Positions 62,646-64,000 of a DNA stretch of 64,000 nt are shown here, piece by piece (position 1 is the first letter of the stretch; each line of letters starts with the position of its first letter). The translations under genes were made by a program, and so were the position numbers. The DNA lies in NCBI RefSeq assembly GCF_030930995.1, contig NZ_CP133217.1, positions 1,054,001 to 1,118,000 on the forward strand. Direction: 5' to 3'. The notes below the pieces were generated by a model that did no database searches, was not told where the DNA came from, and worked only from the letters and a program-made list of their open reading frames with translations. Source of the stretch: Thiothrix subterranea (GTDB lineage: Bacteria; Pseudomonadota; Gammaproteobacteria; Thiotrichales; Thiotrichaceae).

Positions 62646-64000
62646 ACCATTCTTGGCGTTCCCGCGTACACAGTCGCACGGTTGCGTTAGTGGCAATCGT
62701 GCTGTTGGCAACGCTCACTTTAGCCACGGTGTATTACGCGGTACACCAAAACGCCGCAGAACGTTTGCAGCAAAAAACCGAGGCGTTATCCCAACAATTG
62801 GTGGGGCAACTCATCGCCGAATTGGAAAAACACGGTTATCTGCCAGAATTATTGGGGCAAGCCCCCGCCGCCCGTGCGCTCTTAGCCAGCGCCACTCCCG
62901 ACCCTGAACGTTTAGCGGCTTTCAACCGTGCCCTTGAAACGGCGAACCGGATTGCTAGGACGGCGGATATTTACTTGATGCGAGCCGATGGCATGACCAT
63001 TGCCGCAAGTAATTGGAATACCCAAGCTTCCTTCATCGGTAAAAACTTTGCATTTCGGCAATATTTTCAGCAGGCGATGCAAGGGCAATTGGGGCGTTAT
63101 TATGCCTTGGGGACAACCTCGAAAAAACGCGGCTATTATTTCGCTCATGCCATCCCGGATGCACAGGGTAAGCCCTTGGGCGTGATGGTGGTTAAAGTGG
63201 ACATCAATACCCAAGAAGCGCAATGGCAGCAAGACAGTGCCGAATTCATGGTGACGGATCTAAACGGTGTGGTGTTTATGTCCAGCCAAGAAGCATGGCG
63301 CTTGCAAACCTTGCAGCCGTTGTCAGCGTTAACGCAAGCGGCCTTATTTCACAATCAGCGTTACGATCAGCAAGCCCTTAACCCTTTGCCTTGGCGCTCG
63401 CGGATTGACCCTGCGTTGGAATTGCAACGGGTGGATACCGGCACACACGATTATTTAGTGCACAAACGCGCCATGCCGTTTATTGATTGGAATGTCTACA
63501 TTCTCACCGATTGGCGCAGTGTTACCCGTCCGGTAGTGGTAACGGTGGCGATGACGGCTTTCATGCTGTTGCTGACTTTATTGCTGGTGTACGTGCTGTG
63601 GAAAAATCAGCGCCAACGCCGTGAATACGAGCAAAAAGCCCGCGAAGATTTGGAGGCAAAAGTCGCCGAACGCACCCGCGAGTTGCAGCATACCCAAGAA
63701 GAATTGGTGCAAGCCGCGAAAATGGCGGCCTTGGGGCAGCTTTCGGCTGGCATCAACCACGAACTCAATAACCCGCTGACCGCGATTCGGGCGTATGCCG
63801 ACAATGCCAGGCAATTTCTCGCCATTGGCAAGCCGGAAATGGCGCATCACAATTTGCTGGAAATTGTCAGTTTGACCGAACGCATGGCGACGATTACCCG
63901 TCAATTGAAAACCTTTTCGCGCAAAAGTGCCGGGCAAATTGAAACCTGTGATTTGCACTGGGCATTGGATTCGGCATTAAGCATTGTGCAACCCAAATTG
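62642..64000 (+). CDS. Membrane sensor histidine kinase (partial, runs off the window)
   Basis: The reading frame continues through the window end. Membrane helices are at about residues 16-36 (VALVAIVLLATLTLATVYYAV) and 295-318. Between them is a Cache-like periplasmic domain (IYLMRADGMTIAASNWNTQASFIGKNFAFRQYF), then a coiled coil and a HisKA H-box (GINHELNNPLTAIRAYADN, about 370-388). The layout fits DctB-type sensors of C4-dicarboxylates. No ATG, GTG or TTG gives a sensible start: the frame is open only back to about 62602, and the only candidate near a Shine-Dalgarno (GAGG, 62631-62634) is ATA at 62642, overlapping the rlpA stop. GTG at 62690 would remove the charged N-terminus. Confidence 0.85.
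   Translation, partial: MNHSWRSRVHSRTVALVAIVLLATLTLATVYYAVHQNAAERLQQKTEALSQQLVGQLIAELEKHGYLPELLGQAPAARALLASATPDPERLAAFNRALETANRIARTADIYLMRADGMTIAASNWNTQASFIGKNFAFRQYFQQAMQGQLGRYYALGTTSKKRGYYFAHAIPDAQGKPLGVMVVKVDINTQEAQWQQDSAEFMVTDLNGVVFMSSQEAWRLQTLQPLSALTQAALFHNQRYDQQALNPLPWRSRIDPALELQRVDTGTHDYLVHKRAMPFIDWNVYILTDWRSVTRPVVVTVAMTAFMLLLTLLLVYVLWKNQRQRREYEQKAREDLEAKVAERTRELQHTQEELVQAAKMAALGQLSAGINHELNNPLTAIRAYADNARQFLAIGKPEMAHHNLLEIVSLTERMATITRQLKTFSRKSAGQIETCDLHWALDSALSIVQPKL

Noticed and set aside
1-64000. tRNA, rRNA or riboswitches
   Set aside because: No cloverleaf-like sequence with CCA end, no rRNA-like stretch and no known riboswitch core was recognised in the intergenic gaps.

Overview
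The window looks like a chromosomal segment of a filamentous, autotrophic sulfur-oxidising gammaproteobacterium, most likely Thiothrix or a close relative in the Thiotrichales. This is inferred from a phosphoribulokinase gene (Calvin cycle), a complete urea-type ABC transporter, typical gammaproteobacterial housekeeping genes (topA, rimO, ung, rlpA, dacB) and a GC-rich background (about 50-55% by eye). Two clearly AT-rich blocks stand out from that background. There are no rRNA or tRNA genes, no CRISPR array and no intact insertion sequence.

Layout. (a) 1-7968: a 5'-truncated second copy of ygiQ (1-656) and the intact ygiQ (5665-7968), both on the minus strand, bracket an AT-rich cassette. 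The cassette holds a 13-copy 9-bp tandem repeat, a small Sec-secreted protein that also carries a bacteriocin-like double-glycine leader, a Sel1-repeat lipoprotein, an outer-membrane beta-barrel, a C39 peptidase lipoprotein and a subtilisin-like protease with a GlyGly-CTERM-like tail. (b) 8103-19297: an accessory or defence island with a frameshifted AlbA/Schlafen-type gene, two tandem nucleotidyltransferases, a RhuM remnant, an AT-rich four-gene SMC system of the Wadjet/MksBEFG type in the order D-C-A-B, its probable WYL regulator, and a divergent dinD. (c) 19472-23023: a LysE/ArgO exporter facing a basic amino acid ABC importer. (d) 23160-29796: a TorF-type porin and urtABCDE. The porin and urtA share a sigma-54 promoter with an NtrC-like site, so this looks like a nitrogen-starvation regulon for urea uptake; no urease lies in the window. 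(e) 29803-64000: mostly core genes, including a possible PPi-type PEP carboxykinase, a second subtilase with RTX repeats, topA, a membrane TIR protein, NfeD and an SPFH protein, a BrnTA toxin-antitoxin pair, PPK2-PspA-YiaAB, phosphoribulokinase, rimO, dacB, rlpA and a sensor kinase that runs off the window end.

Two systems deserve most attention. The 0.9-5.7 kb cassette resembles a dedicated export and processing pathway, with substrate, outer-membrane channel, C39 lipoprotein and surface protease; its substrate has a Sec signal followed by a GG leader. The 11.5-18.4 kb SMC operon has an unusual gene order and a compact TOPRIM subunit, and sits directly behind a BrxR/CapW-like WYL regulator. 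All functional assignments come from reading the sequence and from knowledge of the families; no database search was run.
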